Positions 35,251-44,478 are shown, counted from the first letter of the stretch. The stretch: 64,000 bases of DNA from Paraburkholderia panacisoli (GCF_008369935.1 NZ_VTUZ01000010.1:124001-188000), one strand, 5' to 3'. Translations and numbers: made by a program. Notes: generated from the letters alone by a model not told the origin.

Positions 35251-36273
35251 TCAGCGCACACTGAACACCTGCAGTCCCGCCATCGCCGCGTCGGGGCCCT
35301 TCGTATGAACGACATAGAGCCGTTGGAGCGACGGAATGTAGACCGAGGTCTTGCCGCCTAGCGTGTCGCGATGCTGCTTGACTGCGTATTGATCCGGCCC
35401 GACAGGGTCGACGACATCCAGTCCGGTAGAGCCTGTGATGTACAGGTGACGATGGACCGCGTCGACAGTCATGTCGTCCGACGTGTTGACGATGTCGAGC
35501 GACTGGATGATCGAGCCGTCGCGCGCACTCATCACGAACAGCTTGCCGGGATCGCGCGAACCGATAAACAGGCGCTCGCTCTTCGGGTCGAAGGCCATGG
35601 CCGAATTTCGGCTCGGTCCGGGAACGTGCCAGGTGGCCGTCAATTTGCGCGTGCGCAAATCGATCACGCCGACTTCGTTTTTGTCGCGCATGTTCACGAA
35701 CAGGCGGTGCGTCGCCGGATCGATGACCATGGCTTTCAGTTGGCCGGCGGGCACGTCGATCCGGCCCATCACCGAATGGCTTTTAAGCGAAATCAGACTG
35801 ATGTAGGCATGATCCTGATGTGACTGCGCACCACCATTGCCGATATAAAAGATGCCGCTCTTACGGTCCGCAATACCGGAGTCGGGTTGTGGGGCGAGTG
35901 CGATGATTTTCCCGACCTTGAAGTGCGTCGTGTCGACTACCTTGACGTCCGCGTCGCCTGCATCGGCTATCAGCAGTTCCTTGCCTCCATTTGCCAGCAG
36001 AATCTTGTGCGGCGCTTTCGCAACCGTCCTGATACTCGAGATGTGCACGCCATCGGGCAGACCAAACACTTCGATCGAGCCGTACGTCTCGGCCGACACG
36101 TAAAGACGCGAGCGGGACAGATCGACTGCGAAATGATCGAAGTCGCCGCCGGTCACGTTGGGCAACGCAGTGGTGGAAACAGGCGTGAGTGGCGTGGTGG
36201 CAGGTGGTGCCGCGAATGCAGTCGATGCCATGCAAAGGCCGGTGGCGACGAGCAGGCGAAAGCGATTCTTCAT
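35251..36273 (-). CDS. YVTN/YncE-like beta-propeller exported protein
   Basis: A 340-residue protein with a Sec signal peptide (MKNRFRLLVATGLCMASTAFA) and a seven-bladed propeller built from repeats with 'GVIDLRTRKL', 'VKVVDTTHFKVGK' and 'HLYITGSTGLDVVDP' blades. YncE-type proteins are periplasmic and may bind DNA or metal-related ligands; the role here is unknown. The start at 36273 begins the signal peptide; an in-frame ATG at 36309 would put 12 residues in front of it. It follows a response regulator gene on the same strand (113 bases), so the two may be co-transcribed. Confidence 0.85.
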   Translation of the reverse strand: MKNRFRLLVATGLCMASTAFAAPPATTPLTPVSTTALPNVTGGDFDHFAVDLSRSRLYVSAETYGSIEVFGLPDGVHISSIRTVAKAPHKILLANGGKELLIADAGDADVKVVDTTHFKVGKIIALAPQPDSGIADRKSGIFYIGNGGAQSHQDHAYISLISLKSHSVMGRIDVPAGQLKAMVIDPATHRLFVNMRDKNEVGVIDLRTRKLTATWHVPGPSRNSAMAFDPKSERLFIGSRDPGKLFVMSARDGSIIQSLDIVNTSDDMTVDAVHRHLYITGSTGLDVVDPVGPDQYAVKQHRDTLGGKTSVYIPSLQRLYVVHTKGPDAAMAGLQVFSVR

Positions 36274-36385
36274 GAGTTTGCTCGCAATAAATCCGGAAAG
36301 TTGAAACATTGATTGGCGACCGCGGTTGCGTGTCTCGAGTAGCCGCGCGATCACATTCGATTGCAGATTGGACGTCACTTCTCCC

Positions 36386-37045
36386 CTACTCGTGCCTGAT
36401 AACATATCCGACCCTCCGCACCGTTTCGATAATATCCGCGCCGAGCTTCTTGCGAAGGTTCGAAATATGAACCTGAATCGCATTGCTCTCTACTTCCTCT
36501 TTCCACCCATAGATGCAATCTTCGAGCGTCGACAACGACTGAGGTATGCCGCGATAGGCAATCAGCTGAAGCAGGATTGCCCACTCGCGTCCCGATATCG
36601 AGACCGGTACCCCTGCGCATATGACGGCTCGCGACGCCGTGTCGATAAGCAGTCCGCGGTGCCGGATCTGATCCGTACTGCGCCCCTGCGAGCGACGTAC
36701 TAACGCGCGACATCGAGCGATCAGTTCGCGCGAGTCGAAGGGCTTGTTCAGATGATCGTCGGCGCCGGCCTCTAGGGCGCGTACACCATCGGCGGGGCCG
36801 TCACTTTCTTTGAAGGTGAAGACCGGCACCACACGATTGATGCGACGAAGCCAGACAAGAAGATCGAGACTCGATCCGCGAGGCAACATCAAGTTCAGGA
36901 CAACCAGCGCATATCGCGCGGTGGTGAGTGCGATTTGTGCCTCGCGATCGTTCTTGACGCGGTCGACGGCATAGCCTTGCGCACGCAGAATCGACGACAG
37001 TCGCCTCGCATCACGCTCGACCGATTCGGCAAGAAGAATACGCAT
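36386..37045 (-). CDS. OmpR/PhoB-type response regulator with altered phosphorylation site
   Basis: A 219-residue two-domain regulator: receiver (residues 1-115) and winged-helix DNA-binding domain ('SNAIQVHISNLRKKLGADII'). The phosphoacceptor Asp is replaced by Asn51 (VLNLMLP instead of VLDLMLP) and the acidic pair at the N-terminus reads Glu7-Ser8, so metal binding and phosphorylation are doubtful, although the Lys (LNKPF) is kept. No histidine kinase is adjacent. It may act as a phosphorylation-independent regulator. Divergent from the FNT channel gene, upstream of the propeller gene. Confidence 0.88.
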   Translation of the reverse strand: MRILLAESVERDARRLSSILRAQGYAVDRVKNDREAQIALTTARYALVVLNLMLPRGSSLDLLVWLRRINRVVPVFTFKESDGPADGVRALEAGADDHLNKPFDSRELIARCRALVRRSQGRSTDQIRHRGLLIDTASRAVICAGVPVSISGREWAILLQLIAYRGIPQSLSTLEDCIYGWKEEVESNAIQVHISNLRKKLGADIIETVRRVGYVIRHE

Positions 37046-37522
37046 GATCAGCTGGCTAAAACGAGTGAATGGGACGAGCGCAACAAAGCTTGGTTAGAGA
37101 CGAGTGAAATGGGTCCGCCGGGTCGGCGAGTGGATTCGACAATTCGAATGTCGGATAACGATTGTGCACAACCCCACTTTATCCCCGCACTGACCGGGAG
37201 ATTACATTTTGGTCATATGCATCGCGTGGCACCAAGCCGTTTCATGACAGAACCTTCATTCGGCGACCGGCGAACCGGCACAGGGCAAGAACGAAATGAC
37301 CATCGGGCCGACCAGCGCTTGCGTCAAGATGACGCGCTTGTAATCACAGCGTCACCTGGCCGTCAGCGTGAACGGCCGAGAATGGCGTACCCGGCGAGCG
37401 TGAAGCTCTCCGGACATTGATCAGGTCTTGCCTGAGGCATTGAATTGACTTGTGATAGGACCAAAGGGAGGTAGTCCGGATACCTCCTCGATCCGGAAGT
37501 GACCTAAATATGTGGAGCAGTG
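37046..37522. other. 477-bp region between response regulator and FNT gene
   Basis: Divergent promoter region. A 7-bp stem (GGAGGTA 37467-37473 with 37481-37487) lies 36 bases before the FNT start and could be a small leader hairpin. GGAG at 37513-37516 is the ribosome site. No gene was recognised. Confidence 0.5.
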
Positions 37523-38341
37523 ATGTACGCAGATAGCATCGATAAATTCGCGAAGATCGGCGCGCACAAAGCGTCGGCTATCGTGCGCTCGCCGCTTGCC
37601 TTTCTGATTGGCGCGGCGATGGCCGGCGCCTACATCGGCTTTGGCGACATACTTATGTTTTCGGTCGGCTCGCATGTCGATCCGGCATATGTGCACTTGA
37701 TCATGGGCGCGGTATTCGCCTGCGCGCTGACGATCGTTGTGTTCGCTGGTTCCGATCTGTTTACCGGTACGGCGATGTATATGCCGTTTGCGGTACTCCG
37801 CGGAGAGACCGCGGTCGGCGGCATGGTTCTAGTGTGGGTGGTGTGCTGGATCGGCAATCTGATCGGCGCAGTGTTGCTCGCGGCGATTCTGCACGCGGCC
37901 GGCGGTGGCGTGCTGCTGACTGACGGTTCGGAGGTATTCTTCAAGGTGGTCGAAGCGAAGATGGCCGCCCCGGGGCTCCAGCTGTTCGCGAAGGGCCTCC
38001 TGTGCAACTGGCTCGTGTGCCTGGCGATCTGGATGGCAGCCCGGACCAATAGTGACGGGGCGAAGCTCGGGTTGATCTTCTGGCCCGTGTTCGCGTTCGT
38101 TGCAAGCGGCTTCGAGCACAGCGTCGCGAACATGTTCGTATTCGCGCTCGCGCTGATCAGCGAGCACCCGGCCAACATCACATTCGCCGGTGCCGTACAC
38201 AACGAAATCTTCGTCACCCTGGGCAACCTCGCCGGCGGTGGGATTTTCTTGGGCCTTGGCTACTGGCTCCAGGAAGGCGGTATTGGCCATCCTTCGAATG
38301 CACGTATTCCGGCTGCGGCCAACCGCGCCCGCACGAACTAA
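37523..38341 (+). CDS. Formate/nitrite transporter (FNT) family channel
   Basis: A 272-residue membrane channel with six hydrophobic segments and the FNT signatures: 'GAYIGFGDI' in the first segment, 'NWLVCLAIWMA' and 'GFEHSVANMFVF'. Family members pass formate, nitrite or hydrosulphide across the inner membrane as pentamers. The ATG at 37523 is chosen over an overlapping GTG at 37520 because of spacing to GGAG. Substrate not deducible. Confidence 0.92.
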   Translation: MYADSIDKFAKIGAHKASAIVRSPLAFLIGAAMAGAYIGFGDILMFSVGSHVDPAYVHLIMGAVFACALTIVVFAGSDLFTGTAMYMPFAVLRGETAVGGMVLVWVVCWIGNLIGAVLLAAILHAAGGGVLLTDGSEVFFKVVEAKMAAPGLQLFAKGLLCNWLVCLAIWMAARTNSDGAKLGLIFWPVFAFVASGFEHSVANMFVFALALISEHPANITFAGAVHNEIFVTLGNLAGGGIFLGLGYWLQEGGIGHPSNARIPAAANRARTN

Positions 38342-38360
38342 TCGCGCCTGAGTCTTCAAC

Positions 38361-38380
38361 GCGCCTGGCTGGCCAGGCGC
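38361..38380. terminator. Hairpin after the FNT gene
   Basis: Arms GCGCCTGGC (38361-38369) and 38372-38380, 9 bp, 2-base loop, 20 bases after the stop. A weak T-rich stretch follows. Confidence 0.55.
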
Positions 38381-39060
38381 GCTACTTCTCACCTCCCTGC
38401 CGTCGCCAGAAATCTGCAGTGCGTCGCCGCCGCGTCCTGACCAGCAGGGTTCACATCCCAGGCGTAGCCGTTTAGCGCGTGAGATCGCTCAAGTCTCCGC
38501 ACCATGCTCACCGGGATAGTCGATGCATGTCGTCAATCAAGTCTTTACGGACTACTCGGCCGGCCATTGCCTGTAGTCTCGATACGGGCTCTGATGAGTC
38601 TCGTCGCCGCGACAACATCGCGGTCCGACGCGATCTGCTCATTTTCTCGTGCTCCTCATCTCGTTACGCAGCGCTAGCAAGTAGCGCATCGACAGGGGAC
38701 GATGACAATCAGCTCGCCGACCAAGCGCCTTGCGCACTTGCGGCAAATTCTGCTTGCCGCGAGTACCTGCGAGCCTGCTGACAAGAATCACTCGAAGCCT
38801 GAGCCCTATCTCTTTGTCAGCCATCCTTACGATCCAAATTTCTTTCGCCGAATTGGCGCTGACTCCAACGTACTTCTATCCAGGCGAATCGGGCCTGACG
38901 TTCAGTCCACTTCTGAGAGATAGGAATTCAATAAGATTGTGGCGCCAAAATCAATTCACTGTTGCGACATTGTGTCGCGCTCTGCGGATAAACTGCCGTG
39001 GAGCCCCAGATTCTTCTCGCGGGCGTTTTTACGTTCCTGAAAGGAGACGCACGGTCTCAC
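38381..39060. other. 680-bp region without a recognised gene
   Basis: Codon pattern and open frames here do not look like protein-coding DNA. The right end holds the promoter of the LysR gene, with AAGGAG at about 39040. No repeat or RNA was recognised. Confidence 0.5.
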
Positions 39061-40200
39061 ATGAGAAATATAACGATTCGACAACTCAAGACTTTCGAGA
39101 GTGTGGCGCGCAACTTGAGTTTTTCCCGCGCAGCTGAGGACCTTCACCTGACTCAGCCGGCCGTATCGATGCAGATCAAGCAGATGGAGGATCAGACTGG
39201 CTTGCCGCTGTTTCGCCACACCGGCAAGCGGATCTCGCTGACCGAAGCAGGCAAGCTGATTCTGCGTCACTGCCGGGTGATTCTTGCGGATCTGAAGACC
39301 GCCGAGCAATCACTGGCGGACCTCATGACAGGTGGCATCCAGCGTCTTCGAGTCGGATTGATTACCTCGGGCAGCTACTTCTTTCCGCATCTGATCAACT
39401 CGTTCATGCAGCGCAACACCGGGGTCGATCTCGACATGACGGTGCGCAGCCGCGATCAACTCATCGTCTTGCTGCGAACCGACGAGATCGACCTCGCCGT
39501 GATGGTGCACGCGCCGGATGGCCCTGCCATCGTAGCCGAGCCGTTTGCACCTAATCCCTTCGTACTGGTGGCGGCGCCGACGCATTCGCTTGCATATGAA
39601 TCCGACATCCCATATGCGCGTATCGCGCTCGAATGCCTGCTCGTCCGTGAGAGCGGTACTGACACCCGCAACGCCGCCAACGACGCATTCCGCAATCACG
39701 AATCGACTCCGCGTTTTATGGAAATCGGCTGCGAAGAAGCGATCAAGCAGTCGGTCATGGCCGGCATGGGAATCAGCTTTCTATCAACACAAGCGGTTCA
39801 GTCCGAAGTGCGCGCCGGCTTGCTCAAGGTGCTCGACGTGCAGGGCTTTCCGCTTAAACGCCACTGGTGCGTGGCCCATCGCGCGGACCGCCCCCTGCCG
39901 CCGGCGGCTCGCGACTTCCGGCAGTTTCTTCTTACCGAGGGCGGCACACGACTTGAAGATTTCACGAGAATCGAGAGTGTACATACGGGCATGGATCTTC
40001 AGCGGCCTCACCACGCTGCTCTGGAAACAAGGACGACTGCCGTCAGTAGCGCCAGCCACGAAGTCGCGCTTCGCACTCGCGCGTTGTTACGAGACGACCG
40101 ACTGCCAGATGAGCATCACGTTCAGGGCCACAATCACGCCAGTGGCGACGACGGCCGTGCCGATCAGCTTCCGGCACGCAGTGAATCGACCCATCACTGA
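39061..40200 (+). CDS. LysR-family regulator (CbbR-like) with aberrant C-terminal tail
   Basis: 379 residues. Residues 1-295 are a complete LysR: HTH 'LKTFESVARNLSFSRAAEDL' with 'LTQPAVSMQIKQME', then an effector domain ending 'RDFRQFLLTEGG', as in CbbR/CysB-like members of about 300 residues. The further ~80 residues are polar, His/Arg-rich and not LysR-like, and the last 38 codons lie antisense over the 3' end of mntH (overlap 40087-40200). This looks like loss of the normal stop. The ATG at 39061 gives the usual N-terminus; spacing to AAGGAG is long, and a GTG at 38998 is the alternative. Confidence 0.85.
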   Translation: MRNITIRQLKTFESVARNLSFSRAAEDLHLTQPAVSMQIKQMEDQTGLPLFRHTGKRISLTEAGKLILRHCRVILADLKTAEQSLADLMTGGIQRLRVGLITSGSYFFPHLINSFMQRNTGVDLDMTVRSRDQLIVLLRTDEIDLAVMVHAPDGPAIVAEPFAPNPFVLVAAPTHSLAYESDIPYARIALECLLVRESGTDTRNAANDAFRNHESTPRFMEIGCEEAIKQSVMAGMGISFLSTQAVQSEVRAGLLKVLDVQGFPLKRHWCVAHRADRPLPPAARDFRQFLLTEGGTRLEDFTRIESVHTGMDLQRPHHAALETRTTAVSSASHEVALRTRALLRDDRLPDEHHVQGHNHASGDDGRADQLPARSESTHH

Positions 40201-41391
40201 GTGCCGCGACGACAGCACCACGAGCGCGATGAGCGGGACCGGCAGGATGATGCTGAGCACGATCTGGCTATCCACCATTGCGCTCATTGGATTGCACGTC
40301 ATGCAGACGATGACGGCCGGCACCATCGTGATGAGGCGTCGTGCCAGCACCGGCGTCTTGAACCCGACAAAGCCCTGCATGATGTTTTGACCGGCCATCG
40401 TTCCCACCACCGAGCTCGAGATACCCGAAGCCAGCAGTGAAACGAGGAACAGTGCTGCCGCTCCGGCGCCAAGAACAGGCGTGAGCGTGTGATACGCCAC
40501 CGTGAAGTCGGAAATGCCAGGCGCCTTCTTGCTGAACACGGAAGCGGACATGGCCACCATCGCCAGGTTCACGAAGCCGGCAAAGCCCAGTGCGATCACC
40601 ACTTCACGGTTCGAAAACCGCACCAGCTTGCGGCGCTGCTCGTTGTTGCGCGCCGGTACGCGGTTCTGCGTCAGACCTGAGTGCAGATAAATCGTGTGCG
40701 GCATGATGGTCGCGCCGATGATGCCCACCGCGAGCATTAGTGCCTCGCTGCCATGCAGATGCGGCACGAAGGTGTGAAAGATAGCGGCGTGCCAGTTCGG
40801 TGGTGCGATCACGAGTTCGCATAGATAGCTCAGACCGATGACGGTGATGAGCGCGGCAATTACGATTTCGAGCGGACGGAAGCCCTTTTTATCGAGCGAC
40901 AGAATGCCGATAGTGATGGCGCCGGTCATCAGCAGTCCCCACCCGATCGCCACATGAAACAGCAGTGAGATGCCCATCGCCGCGCCCATGAACTCCGCCA
41001 GATCGGTCGCCATCGCGGCGATCTCCGAGCCGATCCACATGGCGATCACGAGCGGACGCGGAAACTCGTCGCGACATAGTTCCGCGAGACTACGGCCGGT
41101 CACGATCCCGAGCTTGGCTGACATCGCCTGAAACAGCATCGCCACGAGGCTCGACAGCAGCACCACCCAAAGCAGCTCATAACCGTAGGTCGAGCCCGCC
41201 TGGATGTTGGTCGCGAAGTTGCCCGGGTCCATGTAGCCGACCGAGGCGATCACCCCGGGGCCGGCGAACGGCAGCAGCGCACGGACGCCACGGCGTTTGT
41301 TCTCGAGGACATCACGCATCGCCGTGACGGTGTCGGCCGTTGATTCCCCGGACAAAGCGTAGCTGGCAGTGCGTTTAATTGCCATCAACAT
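40087..41391 (-). CDS. mntH: NRAMP-family Mn2+/H+ symporter
   Basis: A 434-residue divalent metal importer with 11 hydrophobic segments. The metal-site motifs are intact: Asp-Pro-Gly-Asn at residues 55-58 in segment 1 and 'ATIMPHTIYLHSGL' in segment 6. It should import Mn2+ (and perhaps Fe2+) with protons. The ATG at 41391 has a GAAGAGG upstream; a second Met three codons on is possible. No MntR site or Mn riboswitch was recognised in the 165-base upstream region. Its 3' end overlaps the LysR tail. Confidence 0.93.
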   Translation of the reverse strand: MLMAIKRTASYALSGESTADTVTAMRDVLENKRRGVRALLPFAGPGVIASVGYMDPGNFATNIQAGSTYGYELLWVVLLSSLVAMLFQAMSAKLGIVTGRSLAELCRDEFPRPLVIAMWIGSEIAAMATDLAEFMGAAMGISLLFHVAIGWGLLMTGAITIGILSLDKKGFRPLEIVIAALITVIGLSYLCELVIAPPNWHAAIFHTFVPHLHGSEALMLAVGIIGATIMPHTIYLHSGLTQNRVPARNNEQRRKLVRFSNREVVIALGFAGFVNLAMVAMSASVFSKKAPGISDFTVAYHTLTPVLGAGAAALFLVSLLASGISSSVVGTMAGQNIMQGFVGFKTPVLARRLITMVPAVIVCMTCNPMSAMVDSQIVLSIILPVPLIALVVLSSRHSVMGRFTACRKLIGTAVVATGVIVALNVMLIWQSVVS

Positions 41392-41556
41392 GGTGGGCGC
41401 CTCTTCAAAGAGCTACGTTGTGTCGATACGGGACGACGGCTTCTGCCCCGCAGCCACAGCGGGACAGCAATGAATCCGGATTGGGCGCCGTGAGTCCGCA
41501 TCAGGTCGGACCTGCGTGCACGCGGCGCGCCATTTTTACTGCAGGACGGCTTGGGC

Positions 41557-42813
41557 TTACGCGAGCACGTCGCGACGGTTCTTCAGCTTGTGGATGACGT
41601 CGAGCGTGGCGTCATCGACGCGCAGGTGCTCACGCACCAGCTGGCGCGGCGTGTTCGCCAGCCACTGCGCCAGAGTCACTTCGGAGAAGTGATCCGACTT
41701 GAAGATTTCCAGGAAAACGAGATCGGTCTTCCCGGTATTCTTGATGTAATGCCCCAAGTTCTTCTCGACGTAGCCCACGTCGCCCGGATTGAAGTCGACC
41801 GTCTGAGCGGCCGGGCCCGTGTTGAACACCGTCATGCGGCCGGTGCCCTGGATGAAGTACTGCCATTCATCCGCATCCGGGTGCCAGTGCATCTCGCGCA
41901 AACCACCCGGACGGAGCGTCACCATCGCGGCCGCCACGGTCTTCGAAACCGGGAAGTTGCTGCTGTCGACGATGCGCACTTCACCGCCCGGCTGCGCCAA
42001 CGTCGGCGCCATCGAGCCCATGCGGAAGATGAACGGATGGTCCGGGCGGCCGTTCGGCGCTGCGGCGTAGGCCTGGTCGGCAGCAAGCGGGCCTGCCTTG
42101 GCGCCCTGGTAAATCCACAGCTGGTCGAGCGGGATTTCCTTGAATTTCTCGGCCGGCACGCCGAAGTTCTGCGCCAGGATGTCCGGTGGCGTGTGCGCCA
42201 TCCAGTCCGTGACCATCAGCGTGTTGAATTCGCCCGCTGCGCCGTTGTCGAAGGCCAGCACGAACTCGCCGCCGTTGTTGCCCAAGCCTTGCAACGAATG
42301 CGGCAGGCCCGGCGGGAAGTACCAGATGTCGCCGGCTTGCACATCGGCGACTTCAGCGCGGCCCTTGGTGTCGATCGTCGTGATACGAACCTCGCCGCTG
42401 ACCATGATGGCCCACTCGGCCTGCTGGTGCCAGTGCAGTTCGCGCACACCGCCCGGTCCGAGGCGCATGTTCACGCCCGCGATGTCCTTCGACACCGGGA
42501 ACGCCTTCGTCGTTACTTCGCGTGCCCAGCCACCCGCCTGTATGCGCTTGTGCGCTTCATTGAAGGATGCCCATGGAATCGGCATTCCGCCGACGTCCGT
42601 CGGCGGCGGGTTGTTGAACGACGGCAAAACGTCGCGCAGTTGCGGATTCTGCGGGCCGGGCTCGGAAATCGCAGCGGGCGTCGAGTTGATACTTCCTTGC
42701 AAAGGACGGTCTGGATTGCCGAATTCGGCGGCCTTGGCAGCGGCAGTCGCACCGAGTGCCACAGCTCCGGCGGCCGCCCCGGCTAGTACACTGCGACGTT
42801 TCAGGTCAGTCAT
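41557..42813 (-). CDS. oxdC: Tat-exported bicupin oxalate decarboxylase
   Basis: A 418-residue enzyme with two cupin domains, each with a Mn site: His127/His129/Glu133/His172 and His309/His311/Glu316/His355. It should split oxalate to formate and CO2. The lid that contains the catalytic Glu in B. subtilis OxdC (SENST) reads GEFNT here, keeping the Glu (Glu195). The N-terminus is a twin-arginine signal (RRSVLAGAAAGAVAL), so it is folded before export. Start ATG at 42813 with GAGAG upstream. Divergent from tatA-tatB, which may serve it. mntH next door may supply the manganese cofactor. Confidence 0.9.
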   Translation of the reverse strand: MTDLKRRSVLAGAAAGAVALGATAAAKAAEFGNPDRPLQGSINSTPAAISEPGPQNPQLRDVLPSFNNPPPTDVGGMPIPWASFNEAHKRIQAGGWAREVTTKAFPVSKDIAGVNMRLGPGGVRELHWHQQAEWAIMVSGEVRITTIDTKGRAEVADVQAGDIWYFPPGLPHSLQGLGNNGGEFVLAFDNGAAGEFNTLMVTDWMAHTPPDILAQNFGVPAEKFKEIPLDQLWIYQGAKAGPLAADQAYAAAPNGRPDHPFIFRMGSMAPTLAQPGGEVRIVDSSNFPVSKTVAAAMVTLRPGGLREMHWHPDADEWQYFIQGTGRMTVFNTGPAAQTVDFNPGDVGYVEKNLGHYIKNTGKTDLVFLEIFKSDHFSEVTLAQWLANTPRQLVREHLRVDDATLDVIHKLKNRRDVLA

Positions 42814-43135
42814 GGTTGCTCTCTCATAAGTAATCCTATTGAACGATCTCCCGGTAGTCAGGATGAACTCCTGTACGACACAGGTGTGGTCAGGACCCGG
42901 CCTGGCTTGTGCCGCAGTGAGCCGTCGCCCAACCTGCAAGGCTCACTGCAGAATCGTGACATCGCCATCCGCTCCGTGCGGCAAATATTAGAAACGTGCG
43001 GCGCAAATGAACAATCAAGATTTCTTTGAAGAAGCTATAAGAACGTTTGATACACGCTACGTGCAAATGCCACTACGATCAGCACGACCTCAAGCAAATT
43101 GCTGTTAGGTTCATTACATATGAAAGGAGTTGATG
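42814..43135. other. Divergent promoter region of oxdC and tatA
   Basis: 322 bases between the two start codons, A/T-rich near 42985-43060. AAAGGAG at 43123-43129 is the tatA ribosome site. No inverted repeat stands out. Confidence 0.5.
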
Positions 43136-43363
43136 ATGGGTAGCCTTAGCATTACCCACTGGCTGATCGTTCTGGTAATCGTTGCGTTAGTTTTCGGCAC
43201 GAAGAAGATCCGCAATCTCGGCGGGGACCTCGGCGGAGCGATCAAGGGCTTCAAGGAAGGCATGCAGGAAATCGAATCGGTTACGGCAGACGCCACCGCG
43301 AAGGCGGCGCCGGCGGCCGCGCACATCGACGTGCAGGATCCTGCTGCCGTTTCGCAACAATGA
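43136..43363 (+). CDS. tatA: Sec-independent translocase subunit TatA
   Basis: A 75-residue TatA: short N-terminal membrane helix ('THWLIVLVIVALVFG'), the Phe-Gly hinge (VFGTKKI), the amphipathic helix 'NLGGDLGGAIKGFKEGM' and a charged tail. The start at 43136 gives MGSLSITHW, the usual TatA N-terminus, with GGAG six bases upstream; two in-frame codons just before it (TTG, ATG) are alternatives. Next to tatB and divergent from the Tat substrate gene oxdC. It is probably an additional copy, since tatABC normally lies in the his operon in this group. Confidence 0.92.
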   Translation: MGSLSITHWLIVLVIVALVFGTKKIRNLGGDLGGAIKGFKEGMQEIESVTADATAKAAPAAAHIDVQDPAAVSQQ

Positions 43364-43409
43364 CCCGTGCATGTGATTGAATTCGCAACAAACTGGAGGG
43401 ACGATTGCC

Positions 43410-44006
43410 ATGTTTGACATCGACATTTCCAAAATGGCCGTCATCGGCACGGTTGCACTGGTCGTGCTCGGTCCAGAACGACTTCCCCGTGTCGCGCGCA
43501 CCGCCGGCACGTTACTGGGGCGCGCGCAACGTTACCTGAATAGCGTACGGGCGGAAGTAGACCAGCAGATCCGGATCGACGAACTGCGCAAGGTGAAGGA
43601 AGATGTCGAACTGGCGGTGACCAATGCGCAGAGCGCGGTCGACCGTACCGTGCGCCAGCATGCTGGTGAACTGCAGGCTGGCGTCGATGCGGCGGCGGCA
43701 AGCTTGAAAGAAGTGTTGCCAACCGCCGACCTGCCCTCCGTCCACGACCGTACCGGCGATTTGCAGGCGGATCTGTTCAAGGTTCGACCCGCGCAGTTGC
43801 CGATGTCGGGACAGTCCGATGCCTCGGTTCACACGCGTCGCCTGGATGCGGTTTCGTCCATGGCACCGGCATTTGCCGGCCAGCAAACGCGGGCGAGGTG
43901 GCGCGGTTCGGTATCAGGCGGCCGAGGCGCCGCTGTCAAGCGCACCCGGATTGTCTCGATGGCCGCCAGCAAGGCGCTGGGGCGCAATTGTGGGCGCCTC
44001 GCGTGA
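43410..44006 (+). CDS. tatB: Sec-independent translocase subunit TatB
   Basis: A 198-residue TatB with the family's N-terminus (MFDIDISKMAVIGTVALVVLGPERLP, membrane helix then Gly-Pro-Glu-Arg-Leu-Pro), the amphipathic helix and a long coiled charged region. It should pair with TatC to bind twin-arginine signals. No tatC follows; instead transposase remains begin 50 bases downstream, and the last residues of TatB are low-complexity and basic. GGAGGG at 43395-43400. Confidence 0.9.
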   Translation: MFDIDISKMAVIGTVALVVLGPERLPRVARTAGTLLGRAQRYLNSVRAEVDQQIRIDELRKVKEDVELAVTNAQSAVDRTVRQHAGELQAGVDAAAASLKEVLPTADLPSVHDRTGDLQADLFKVRPAQLPMSGQSDASVHTRRLDAVSSMAPAFAGQQTRARWRGSVSGGRGAAVKRTRIVSMAASKALGRNCGRLA

Positions 44007-44059
44007 AGCTCTTTGGCCAGGCGTGCAGCGAGGTCAGTGCCTACGTTGGGTAGCCTGCG

Positions 44060-44478
44060 CGTCGGGAAGTGTGTCGTGGGCTTCGGCAGCATGACGGCAA
44101 TCCCTGCATCCGCGCACTGCTTGATCTAGGGCCCACTGTAGTAGCCACGATCGGCGACTGCCCGCAGTCTGGTCTTGCCCAACGAATCGTGCGCAGCCTT
44201 CGCGACAGGACTGAGATGTGCCCGGTCACTGCAGAGTTTGTGACCTCATGAGCCACGATGAGGTGGTGTCTGGCGTCAACTTCCACCGATACGTTGTAGA
44301 CCACGATGCCTGATCCTCTTCCGCTCGTCGCCATGGAACGTGCCTCTGGATCGGTCATCGAAAATTGGCCGAGGTTTTGCATCTGCTCGCGCAAGCGTGC
44401 GAACTTGTCCTGCAAGCGGGTTGTCTTTGCATTCAGCTTGGCGGGTTGCGTACGATCAGCAGTCTCCAGCGCGTTCAG
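44060..44478 (-). pseudogene. IS1182-family transposase remnant
   Basis: Read on the minus strand, the first part gives 'LNALETADRTQPAKLNAK' and 'MTDPEARSMATSGRGSG' with 'VDARHHLIVAHEVTN', typical of IS1182/IS5-like DDE transposases. After that the frame shifts; in the second frame the DDE core 'LRAVADRGYYSGP' is followed by an in-frame TAG and then 'CADAGIAVMLPKPTT'. The N-terminal third and the C-terminal end are missing. A decayed fragment with at least one frameshift and one stop; no terminal repeats were found. Confidence 0.85.

Noticed and set aside
41392..41556. yybP-ykoY manganese riboswitch upstream of mntH
   Set aside because: The leader is short and the conserved loop sequences of that riboswitch were not found.
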